5,607 bases of DNA. Source: Deltaproteobacteria bacterium UBA796. Its GTDB lineage: Bacteria > Myxococcota_A > UBA796. Under the pieces are notes generated by a model. The model worked only from the letters and a program-made list of their open reading frames with translations, was not told the DNA's origin and did no database searches. A program made the position numbers and the translations under genes. Where the stretch lies: the NCBI GenBank assembly GCA_002296975.1, contig DBIS01000180.1, positions 1 through 5,607 on the forward strand, written 5' to 3'. Below, piece after piece: positions 1 to 5,607 of this stretch; positions within the stretch are counted from its first letter, which is position 1, and each line of letters begins with the position of its first letter.

Positions 1-687
1 AAGCCCTATATTTATGGGTCCATCTTCAAATTCGAGGGCCAGGTTTCTGTGTTCAACCTCAATGGAGGCCCAAACTATCGAGACCTGTACCCAAACCCGC
101 CGCCACCTGGGCTGGTCCCATCGTGTGCTGAGGCCGGGGTTTTGGGCGTGCTGCCGGGTGTCATCGGCTGTATCCAGGCCACAGAGGCACTCAAGGTCCT
201 GCTCAGCCTGGGTTCGACCTTGTCTGGCCGACTGCTTTTGTATGATGCGCTCACCATGCGCTTTACAGAGTTCGCCCTAAAACCCAACCCCCTCGCACCG
301 GCCATCACCTCCTTGGTGACCAACGACGGTTTATGCGGCCCACACACCGCACCCCTCGCAGAGGGCTTTGAACGCATGTCCGTGACCGATGTCGCCACGG
401 CCATGTCTCAAGGGTGGCGCCCCTTTGTATTGGATGTTCGAAGCAAGGCTGAGGCTGAAATTGTTAGCCTGGACTTCACGGACATCCGCATTGCATATCA
501 GGACCTGGACGCACAGCTACACACGCTGCCAAAAAACCAAGATATCTTGATTCACTGCAAACACGGCAGCCGGTCCGGAACAGCCGGCACAGCCCTCAAA
601 GCAGCCGGATTTGGTCGCGTGGTTATCATGGATGGCGGCATTATCGCGTGGGCGAAAACCATAAACCCCCAGCTCGCCCGGTACTGA
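1..687 (+). CDS. moeB: MoeB/ThiF-type sulfur-carrier adenylyltransferase with C-terminal rhodanese domain (5' end missing)
   Basis: This is the last 228 residues of an E1-like enzyme that adenylates the C-terminal glycine of a ubiquitin-like sulfur carrier (MoaD, ThiS or CysO type) in the cytoplasm. The reading frame is open from the first base, so the ATP-binding N-terminal part lies upstream. Residues 1-80 match the end of the MoeB/ThiF fold: YGSIFKFEGQVSVFN, then GGPNYRDLYP, then PSCAEAGVLGVLPG, with the conserved Cys at residue 42 (bases 124-126). A linker of about 40 residues leads to a rhodanese domain from about residue 120. Its active-site loop CKHGSRS has the persulfide Cys at residue 186 (bases 556-558), so the domain should be able to carry sulfur. 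The zinc-binding CxxC pairs of E. coli MoeB are absent, which from memory is normal for the fused cyanobacterial/MoeZ-like type. The true carrier partner is not in the window, so moeB versus moeZ or thiF is uncertain. Confidence 0.93.
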   Translation, partial: KPYIYGSIFKFEGQVSVFNLNGGPNYRDLYPNPPPPGLVPSCAEAGVLGVLPGVIGCIQATEALKVLLSLGSTLSGRLLLYDALTMRFTEFALKPNPLAPAITSLVTNDGLCGPHTAPLAEGFERMSVTDVATAMSQGWRPFVLDVRSKAEAEIVSLDFTDIRIAYQDLDAQLHTLPKNQDILIHCKHGSRSGTAGTALKAAGFGRVVIMDGGIIAWAKTINPQLARY

Positions 688-754
688 GCCAATCATATTC
701 AGCAATAGCCCTAAAAAGCCAGTTTGAAGCCGAGCCTCTGCACCACGAAGCGTT

Positions 755-759
755 AAGGA
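755..759 (+). promoter_or_regulatory. Shine-Dalgarno site of the cytochrome gene
   Basis: AAGGA lies 8 bases before the ATG at 768. It decides the start: the same frame is open back to an ATG at 648, but that codon lies inside the upstream rhodanese-domain gene, and only the 768 start places a hydrophobic signal peptide at the N-terminus. Confidence 0.7.
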
Positions 760-767
760 CGACGCCC

Positions 768-1943
768 ATGACCTTCGCCAACCTGCCCCTTGTGTTCGCC
801 GCTTTCTTCGCAGCAGTCCAGCCCGTCGCGCACGCTCAGATGTGGGGTGATAAAAAAGAGAGCACCTCCGAACAGCCGCCACACAAAGAACCCCAAAGTT
901 CACCCAAAACAGAGCCAGAAATCACGCTTTTCCCAGGCGGGCTTCCGGTCGATGTGGGAGAAGTTCCAGAGGGTTTGGCGAATATCACGGCCCAAGGTTG
1001 CAACGCTTGCCACTTTCAGGCCCACGATGACTGGAAGGAGTCTGCCCACGCCAAAGCAGGACAAAGCGCCCACTTTCAAGAGGCCATTCGCCGGGCAGGA
1101 AACTCCACCGCCTGCACCCAGTGCCACCGGCCGCTTTTGGTCCAACATGCAAAATTGGCTGCAGGCTATATCGACGGCGATCTTTCGCGACCACGGCTGT
1201 TGGACAACCCGGCCTTCGACGCGACCTTGATGGCCGAGGGCGTCGGGTGCGCAGCCTGTCATGTCCGACAAGGGACCATTGTTTCGACCAGGACCATTAC
1301 CGGCGCGCCCCACCCCGTCACCCAGTCTCCAGATCTGTCCAAGAGCACCCTATGCGCCACATGCCACCAGCTCAGCTACCCAGATTCAGACCGCCCATTT
1401 TATGACACCTTTGGCGAATGGTCGGCCACAGCCCATGCTGCAGCGGGAATTCAGTGCCAGGATTGCCATATGCCCCCACGCCCAGGCGTGGCAACCGCCA
1501 GCCGTTTCGCCGCCAGCCCCGATCACCGGGTGGTCGCGAGCTTGGCCCGAGCCCTCACAGTGCTGGTCGACCTCAAAAACGACCAACTACACCGTGGACA
1601 AGCCACGACGGTTGGGCTTCGGGTGCAAAACACCGGGGCAGCCCACCACGTTCCCACAGGGTCGCCGTATAAAAAGCTCTCTTTCGTGGTGGCGATTGTC
1701 GACGACAAGGGCGTTGATTTGGCCACGAGTGCTCCCGAAATTCTCGGACGCACCTTAAGCGAGCAACCGCCCTACACCACACAAGCTGACAACCGCATTG
1801 TTTCAGGCGGAGAGCACACATTCTCTGTGGAGTTGACTGTTTCTCACAGGGCCAAAGCCGGCAAGGTGAGCCTTGTGGTCAGGGGCACCCAAGGTGGTGA
1901 CCCAACGGTCGACCTGGCCGCCATTCCGATGGAGCTGAATTAA
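768..1943 (+). CDS. Exported pentahaem c-type cytochrome (cytochrome c554-like)
   Basis: This 391-residue protein is probably a periplasmic multihaem cytochrome involved in electron transfer or small-molecule redox chemistry; no substrate can be named. Residues 1-23 form a hydrophobic signal peptide with a likely cut after AHA; the n-region has no Lys or Arg, which is unusual. Five CxxCH haem c sites follow: CNACH at 78-82, CTQCH at 116-120, CAACH at 161-165, CATCH at 196-200 and CQDCH at 230-234. Extra histidines (for example in WKESAHA and WSATAHAA) are candidate distal ligands. The spacing and the ESAHA and QDCHMP contexts resemble the cytochrome c554/c552 superfamily. From about residue 255 a haem-free, beta-rich domain carries NTGAAHHVPTG (HHVPTG at 293-298), a motif I associate with the C-terminal domains of such multihaem proteins. 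The stop is 2 bases before the phosphatase gene, so the two are co-transcribed. It is a cytochrome with high confidence; the exact family is less sure. Confidence 0.93.
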   Translation: MTFANLPLVFAAFFAAVQPVAHAQMWGDKKESTSEQPPHKEPQSSPKTEPEITLFPGGLPVDVGEVPEGLANITAQGCNACHFQAHDDWKESAHAKAGQSAHFQEAIRRAGNSTACTQCHRPLLVQHAKLAAGYIDGDLSRPRLLDNPAFDATLMAEGVGCAACHVRQGTIVSTRTITGAPHPVTQSPDLSKSTLCATCHQLSYPDSDRPFYDTFGEWSATAHAAAGIQCQDCHMPPRPGVATASRFAASPDHRVVASLARALTVLVDLKNDQLHRGQATTVGLRVQNTGAAHHVPTGSPYKKLSFVVAIVDDKGVDLATSAPEILGRTLSEQPPYTTQADNRIVSGGEHTFSVELTVSHRAKAGKVSLVVRGTQGGDPTVDLAAIPMELN

Positions 1944-1945
1944 AA

Positions 1946-3142
1946 ATGATTCGTTTTCATGCCATTACCGACCGAGGCCACGTTCGCCCGCATAACGAAG
2001 ATGCGATGTTCGCAGACGGCCAAAACGGTGTGTTTGTCGTCGCAGATGGCGTCGGAGGCCGGGCTGCCGGTGAGATCGCATCAGCGCTCACCATCCAGGT
2101 CTTCGAGGAGGCGATACCTGGCCTCAAAATCAAACTCGACGCCTATGCGACCCAGCCAATTTGGGAGGTTCGAAATCAAGTCCTCGTCCACCTGGAGCAG
2201 ATCTGCCAAAATGCATCCAAGACTGTGTACGACGCGTCGGCACGCTTGGACAAGAAAGGCATGACCACCACAGTTGTGATGATGGCGGTTTCAAGTGGGA
2301 CCGCCTTCCTCGCTCATGTGGGCGACTCTCGAGCCTACCTGATCCGGGACGGACTGATTCAGCAACTGACCGAGGACCACTCCATGGTCAACGAGCTCGT
2401 GCGCTCAGGCCAAATGTCCTACGAAGATGCATCCAAGAGCCAATACCGAAACGTCATCACCCGCGCGATAGGCCTGTACCCAACCGTTCAGGCCGACGTC
2501 ATGTCCATCGACATTCTTCCCGGAGACCGGGTTGTGCTGTGCTCTGACGGGCTCTCAGACCCCGTTGAACTCGCAAAAATCGAAGCGATTGGATGCCGAG
2601 ACGATGTGAACACGGCCACTGAGGCCCTGGTGAACGCTGCATTGTTGGCCGGCGCCCCCGACAACATCACGGTCGCTGTCGTCGAGCCCGACGCCACCCC
2701 CCAAGCAGAGGCCGCCCGAGCCCGAGCAGAAGTCATGGAGAACCTATTTCTCTTCGCCACCCTGCCCTTCAACGCGCGGCTGCGTGTGGCCCGTATTTGC
2801 GAGGCACGCTCCGTTCGCCCCGGTGAGGTGCTCGCCACAGAGGGCGATGCAGACAGCGCGATGTACATCATTGTTCAAGGTCAGGTCGAGGTCATCCAGC
2901 ATAACAACACGATCGCCACCCTTGACTCGGGGCACCACTTTGGAGAAATGTCGCTCATCGACGAGCGCCCGCGCTCAGCGACCGTCATCAGCAAGGGCCC
3001 TGGCAGCGTGATGGTTATCCGGCGCACAGCATTCTTGTCCCTGTGCCAACGAGAACCCGGCCTCGGAAACAAAGTGCTCATGGCCTTGGCCACAAGTCTT
3101 GTTCAGCGATTGCGCTGCGCCAATTCAGCACTTCAAAGCTGA
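1946..3142 (+). CDS. PP2C-type serine/threonine protein phosphatase with C-terminal cyclic-nucleotide-binding domain
   Basis: This 398-residue cytoplasmic protein should remove phosphate from Ser/Thr on target proteins with a two-metal PP2C centre. Residues 1-248 show all the expected motifs: DRGHVRPHNED (9-19), VADGVGG (32-38), GMTTTVV (105-111), HVGDSRAYL (124-132), CSDGLSD (199-205) and APDNITV (237-243). The metal-binding Asp residues at about 19, 34, 201 and 239 are present, so it looks catalytically competent. After a short Ala/Arg-rich linker, residues 265-390 form a cNMP-binding (Crp/PKA regulatory-type) beta-roll. Its phosphate-binding cassette is complete: FGEMSL (332-337) with Glu334, and RSATV (343-347) with Arg343. 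Binding of a cyclic nucleotide could therefore gate the phosphatase; this is inference. The ATG is 2 bases after the cytochrome stop with a GGAG 11 bases upstream, which suggests translational coupling. There is no membrane segment. The cognate kinase is not in the window. Confidence 0.95.
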   Translation: MIRFHAITDRGHVRPHNEDAMFADGQNGVFVVADGVGGRAAGEIASALTIQVFEEAIPGLKIKLDAYATQPIWEVRNQVLVHLEQICQNASKTVYDASARLDKKGMTTTVVMMAVSSGTAFLAHVGDSRAYLIRDGLIQQLTEDHSMVNELVRSGQMSYEDASKSQYRNVITRAIGLYPTVQADVMSIDILPGDRVVLCSDGLSDPVELAKIEAIGCRDDVNTATEALVNAALLAGAPDNITVAVVEPDATPQAEAARARAEVMENLFLFATLPFNARLRVARICEARSVRPGEVLATEGDADSAMYIIVQGQVEVIQHNNTIATLDSGHHFGEMSLIDERPRSATVISKGPGSVMVIRRTAFLSLCQREPGLGNKVLMALATSLVQRLRCANSALQS

Positions 3143-3147
3143 GGGGG
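3142..3147 (+). promoter_or_regulatory. Shine-Dalgarno site of the pseudo-radical-SAM gene
   Basis: AGGGGG overlaps the last base of the phosphatase stop codon and lies 8 bases before the ATG at 3156. It supports this start over the in-frame ATG at 3099, which lies inside the phosphatase gene. The ATG at 3148 is in another frame. Confidence 0.65.
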
Positions 3148-3155
3148 ATGCGCCC

Positions 3156-4052
3156 ATGATTCGCTGGACTTCCGCAGGTGCCGTCGCCAACCCCACATCT
3201 GTACAAATTCGTGTGCAGCGAAGCTATCCTGGGCGAATTCGTGCGGGGGCCCCCGTCCCCACTCGGAGCATGTCCCCCAAGGAGTTGTGCGACAATATCC
3301 GGCATTTCACCAGCGGTAGCCAAGGCCCGCGCAGCCACCCTTGCACGGGCTTGGTTTTATCCGGTGTTGGGGTCGCATCCCGAGCGGACACTGTTGACGC
3401 CATCCACCTTGCGCGCACACTCGGCATCACCCACATTGTCCTTCACGTTGGCGGAGAAGACCTGCCAAAGCTCGACATTCGACGCTTTGATGGGCTCATC
3501 GACACCCTGGTGACCCCCGTCCAACCCGAGTCTGGCTCCTTGGTCGAGGTCTGCAACTTGATCGCTGCGGCCTCAAAAACGGGCATAAGGGTGGCCGCCA
3601 ATACGGTACTCACCGCCAACGCACTGCCCGCCCTCGCCACCGCTGCACGGCTTATCGCCAAAGCCGCCCCGGCGACCATGACCTATACCTACCCATTCCC
3701 CATCAACGGAAACGAAGCGACCACCGCCCCCAGTCCGCCCCGAGTGTTGGCCGCCCTAACTCCAGCGATCAACATTCTTGACGCGGCAAAGGTTCAGGTC
3801 CAACTCAAGGGTTTGGCCGCCTGTCACCTCGGGCCACACGCCAAGCGCCTCGGCCGCACACACAACCGTTATTATGTGGACGCCGACCACCAACAAAACC
3901 AAGCCTTGCTGTTTTTTCCAGATGTCGTGCGGTTTCACAAAGACGAATCTTGCCGTTTTTGCGCCCTCGACGCCCGCTGCGATGGATTTTTCGCCACATA
4001 CCTTCGCCGACCAACAACCCCTCCTTTGAAGCCGATTGAGCCCGATAAATGA
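3156..4052 (+). CDS. Radical-SAM-like protein lacking the core CxxxCxxC motif but keeping a C-terminal auxiliary Fe-S motif
   Basis: This 298-residue protein has no certain family, but its layout follows radical SAM enzymes. The strand VQIRV (16-20) is followed by SYPGRIRA at 23-30, where CxxxCxxC would be expected; then come MSPKEL (39-44), the strand LVLSGVGVASR (66-76) in the place of the GGEP-type motif, an ADTVDAIHLARTLGI helix and the strand IVLHVGG. The C-terminus has the auxiliary-cluster pattern of many radical SAM proteins: KGLAAC with Cys223, then CRFCALDARCDGFF with Cys266, Cys269 and Cys275, ending in a Tyr-Leu-rich tail with LKPI. The only cysteines are 45, 63, 133, 223, 266, 269 and 275, so the SAM-binding cluster cannot form in the usual way. 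It may be a pseudo-enzyme, a scaffold or partner for another radical SAM protein, or an Fe-S sensor. It follows the phosphatase by 13 bases. The radical SAM relationship is a by-eye reading. Confidence 0.7.
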   Translation: MIRWTSAGAVANPTSVQIRVQRSYPGRIRAGAPVPTRSMSPKELCDNIRHFTSGSQGPRSHPCTGLVLSGVGVASRADTVDAIHLARTLGITHIVLHVGGEDLPKLDIRRFDGLIDTLVTPVQPESGSLVEVCNLIAAASKTGIRVAANTVLTANALPALATAARLIAKAAPATMTYTYPFPINGNEATTAPSPPRVLAALTPAINILDAAKVQVQLKGLAACHLGPHAKRLGRTHNRYYVDADHQQNQALLFFPDVVRFHKDESCRFCALDARCDGFFATYLRRPTTPPLKPIEPDK

Positions 4053-4162
4053 CCCACTCATGGCAGAGGCCAGTTTTCGTGCGATGATTCAAACACGGCC
4101 ATCAAAGCAGCCCACCTCCACATACTGTATCGATTTCGCCCCCACCTCTCCCAGGAAGCCCA
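4053..4162 (+). other. Intergenic gap before the response regulator, no clear signal
   Basis: This is the longest gap in the window (110 bases). It contains a 4-bp stem (TGGC/GCCA, 4061-4072) followed by GTTTT, too weak to call a terminator, and a 9-base palindrome ATACTGTAT at 4122-4130. I see no convincing sigma-70 promoter and no GG-N10-GC sigma-54 promoter. A promoter for the regulator is plausible here from the gap length alone. Confidence 0.4.
4153..4158 (+). promoter_or_regulatory. Shine-Dalgarno site that supports a TTG start
   Basis: AGGAAG is followed 4 bases later by TTG at 4163. The downstream frame has no ATG or GTG between the upstream in-frame stop (4085-4087) and the conserved receiver domain, so this site decides the start. 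Confidence 0.7.
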
Positions 4163-5607
4163 TTGTCTGAGCCGAGCCAAAAAGAATCACCCACCCTTTT
4201 GGTTGTGGATGATGAAGTGGCCGTGCGCCGCTCTCTGGGCCGGCTGCTTTCTCGCCAGGGGTTTTCGGTGATTGAGGTCGGCACCATCGAAGACGCGCGG
4301 CTGGCGCTGTCACAAAACGATATTGATCTTGCGCTGGTGGACTGCCCCCTCGCCGGCACAGAAGGCACGGACTCGATTCGGATGGTCCACGAGGCATCGC
4401 CGAACACCGAGATCATCGCGCTGACGGCGATGGGGTCTTCAGCGTCCTCATTCCACGTGATGCGGGCGGGCGCGACGGACTACACAGAAAAGCCCATCAG
4501 TGATTGGCACCGGTTTTTCCAGGTTCTCAACAAGGCCCTAGAGGTCCGCAGCCTCAAGGCCGAAAAATCCCGTTTGGCGAAACTCCGAAGCGGTGAGGCG
4601 ATCGAGCAGCTCATCGGAACCTCTGAGGCCATGCGAGATCTGGGCGCACTCATTCGTCAGGTGTCACCCACACCAGTCCCTGTTTTAATCATGGGCGAAA
4701 GCGGCGTGGGAAAGGAGCGGGTGGCCAGAGCGATACACACAAGCAGCACCCGAAAACATGGCCCGTGGGTGGCCATCAACTGTGCGGCTATCCCTGCGGA
4801 ATTACTAGAAAGCGAGCTGTTCGGCTTTGAAAAGGGCGGTCACTCTCAAGCCTCAACCCAAAAAAAGGGCCTGTTTGAAACCGCTAACGACGGCACGATC
4901 TTTTTAGACGAGATCGGTGAGATGCCCATGACCATGCAGGCCAAGCTGTTGCGGGTACTCCAGGAACGAGAGGTCCAACGGATCGGGGGCACCCAAACCA
5001 TCGCCATCAACTGTCGGGTTGTCGCCGCGACCAACAAAGATTTGCGCGCGGCCATCAAAGACAAAGAGTTCCGAGAAGATCTATTTTATCGGCTTCGGGT
5101 GGTCGAAATCCGTGTTCCGCCGCTCCGTGAACGCCGCGAAGATATCACCTTGCTCGCCCACTATTTTTTCGACAAATACAAGGCAGAGTTCTCAAAGGAC
5201 GTAAAACGCATCCACCCAGCGACGGTGGCAATGTTGGCCCGCATGGATTGGGCGGGTAGCAACGTCCGCGAGCTTGAGCACGCCATTCAACGCGCCATGG
5301 TGCTTTGTGAGGCAGAAGACCTCACCCCAGACCTCTTTGAGGATTGCCCGACCAATGTGGTGTCTCTCCCCGCCGATATCGGGCCGACCCCACGTGCGAC
5401 CTTCAGCCCGGGTGAGTCCTACCAAGAGGTCAAAGAGACTGTGGTGCGGGAGTTCACGGTTCAATACCTGCTACAGCGACTGAAAGAAGGTGAGGGAAAC
5501 ATCACACGTGCGGCCGAATTATCAGGAATGCTCCGACCAAACTTCAAAAAGTTGATGAACAAATATGGCGTCGAGGTTGGGGACGCCCTGGAGCTAAGGG
5601 TTCAAGG
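4163..5607 (+). CDS. NtrC-family response regulator (receiver, AAA+, Fis-type HTH) with substituted GAFTGA loop; 3' end missing
   Basis: This is a cytoplasmic transcription regulator of the two-component type; 481 residues are visible and the frame runs off the window. Residues 11-125 are a receiver domain with acidic Asp16/Asp17, phospho-acceptor Asp60 (ALVDCPLAG), Thr88 and Lys110 (TEKPI), so it should be phosphorylatable. Residues 147-375 are a sigma-54-activator-type AAA+ domain: Walker A GESGVGKE (178-185), Walker B GTIFLDEIGE (244-253), arginine-finger region FREDLFYRL with Arg304 and Arg310, and NVRELE (367-372). The loop that should read GAFTGA reads GGHSQA (225-230), with no length change. 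A Fis-type helix-turn-helix follows at about 445-470 (GNITRAAELSG to NKYGV), so little of the protein is missing. The TTG start gives MSEPSQKESPTLLVVDDE, a normal spacing to the first receiver strand. No histidine kinase is in the window. Without the usual loop it may not open sigma-54 promoters. Confidence 0.94.
   Translation, partial: MSEPSQKESPTLLVVDDEVAVRRSLGRLLSRQGFSVIEVGTIEDARLALSQNDIDLALVDCPLAGTEGTDSIRMVHEASPNTEIIALTAMGSSASSFHVMRAGATDYTEKPISDWHRFFQVLNKALEVRSLKAEKSRLAKLRSGEAIEQLIGTSEAMRDLGALIRQVSPTPVPVLIMGESGVGKERVARAIHTSSTRKHGPWVAINCAAIPAELLESELFGFEKGGHSQASTQKKGLFETANDGTIFLDEIGEMPMTMQAKLLRVLQEREVQRIGGTQTIAINCRVVAATNKDLRAAIKDKEFREDLFYRLRVVEIRVPPLRERREDITLLAHYFFDKYKAEFSKDVKRIHPATVAMLARMDWAGSNVRELEHAIQRAMVLCEAEDLTPDLFEDCPTNVVSLPADIGPTPRATFSPGESYQEVKETVVREFTVQYLLQRLKEGEGNITRAAELSGMLRPNFKKLMNKYGVEVGDALELRVQ

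Noticed and set aside
70..99. Loss of the zinc-binding CxxC in the MoeB-like protein (GPNYRDLYP instead of CYRC).
   Set aside because: From memory, the rhodanese-fused cyanobacterial and MoeZ-like forms also read NYRD here, so this is a subfamily trait rather than decay.
517..1313. Long minus-strand open frames opposite the cytochrome and rhodanese genes.
   Set aside because: They overlap well-supported genes, show no recognisable domains, have Arg/Gly-rich composition typical of antisense frames in GC-rich DNA, and lack convincing ribosome sites.
1476..1491. Perfect inverted repeat CCACGCC-CA-GGCGTGG.
   Set aside because: It lies inside the cytochrome coding sequence and encodes a plain PRPGVA stretch; a single GC-rich 7-bp palindrome is expected by chance.
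3244..3255. Palindrome CGGGGGCCCCCG right after the degenerate radical SAM motif, considered as a frameshift or error hot spot.
   Set aside because: Protein similarity continues in the same frame on both sides, and the other frames do not restore the missing cysteines.
4061..4077. Possible terminator: TGGC-AGAG-GCCA stem followed by GTTTT.
   Set aside because: The stem is only 4 bp and the T run is 4 bases and interrupted soon after, too weak for an intrinsic terminator.
4122..4130. ATACTGTAT palindrome in the intergenic gap as an operator.
   Set aside because: It is a single 9-base palindrome with no second copy in the window; noted in the gap entry but not called as a binding site.
4089..4416. 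Minus-strand open frames across the start of the response regulator.
   Set aside because: The plus strand encodes an unmistakable receiver domain here; the antisense frames show no known motif.

Overview
The window holds five genes, all on the + strand, and looks like ordinary bacterial chromosome with moderately high GC. No taxonomic marker is present. The mix of a PP2C phosphatase fused to a cyclic-nucleotide-binding domain, a multihaem c-type cytochrome and an NtrC-type response regulator suggests a myxobacterial or related deltaproteobacterial lineage; this is inference from gene style only.

Layout: (1) 1-687, the 3' part of a MoeB/ThiF-type E1-like adenylyltransferase with a C-terminal rhodanese domain. 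(2) 768-1943, an exported pentahaem c-type cytochrome with a C-terminal beta-rich domain. (3) 1946-3142, a PP2C-type Ser/Thr phosphatase with a C-terminal cNMP-binding domain. (4) 3156-4052, a protein that reads like a radical SAM enzyme with its C-terminal auxiliary-cluster cysteines kept but the core CxxxCxxC motif lost. (5) 4163 to the window end, an NtrC-like receiver/AAA+/Fis-HTH regulator, open at the 3' end, with an apparent TTG start and a substituted GAFTGA loop. Gaps are 80, 2, 13 and 110 bases, so genes 2-4 are almost certainly one transcript. The first and last genes may or may not belong to it. There is no stretch above 300 bases without a gene, and I see no RNA gene, mobile element, CRISPR array or origin.

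How the genes might work together is inference. Gene 1 activates a ubiquitin-like sulfur carrier. Gene 2 is a periplasmic electron carrier or redox enzyme. Gene 3 dephosphorylates proteins, possibly gated by a cyclic nucleotide. Gene 4 may be a non-radical Fe-S protein or a partner of a true radical SAM enzyme outside the window. Gene 5 is a phosphorylation-controlled regulator that may not use sigma-54 in the usual way. The most unusual items are two apparent loss-of-motif proteins, the pseudo-radical-SAM protein and the GAFTGA-less NtrC relative, encoded next to each other.
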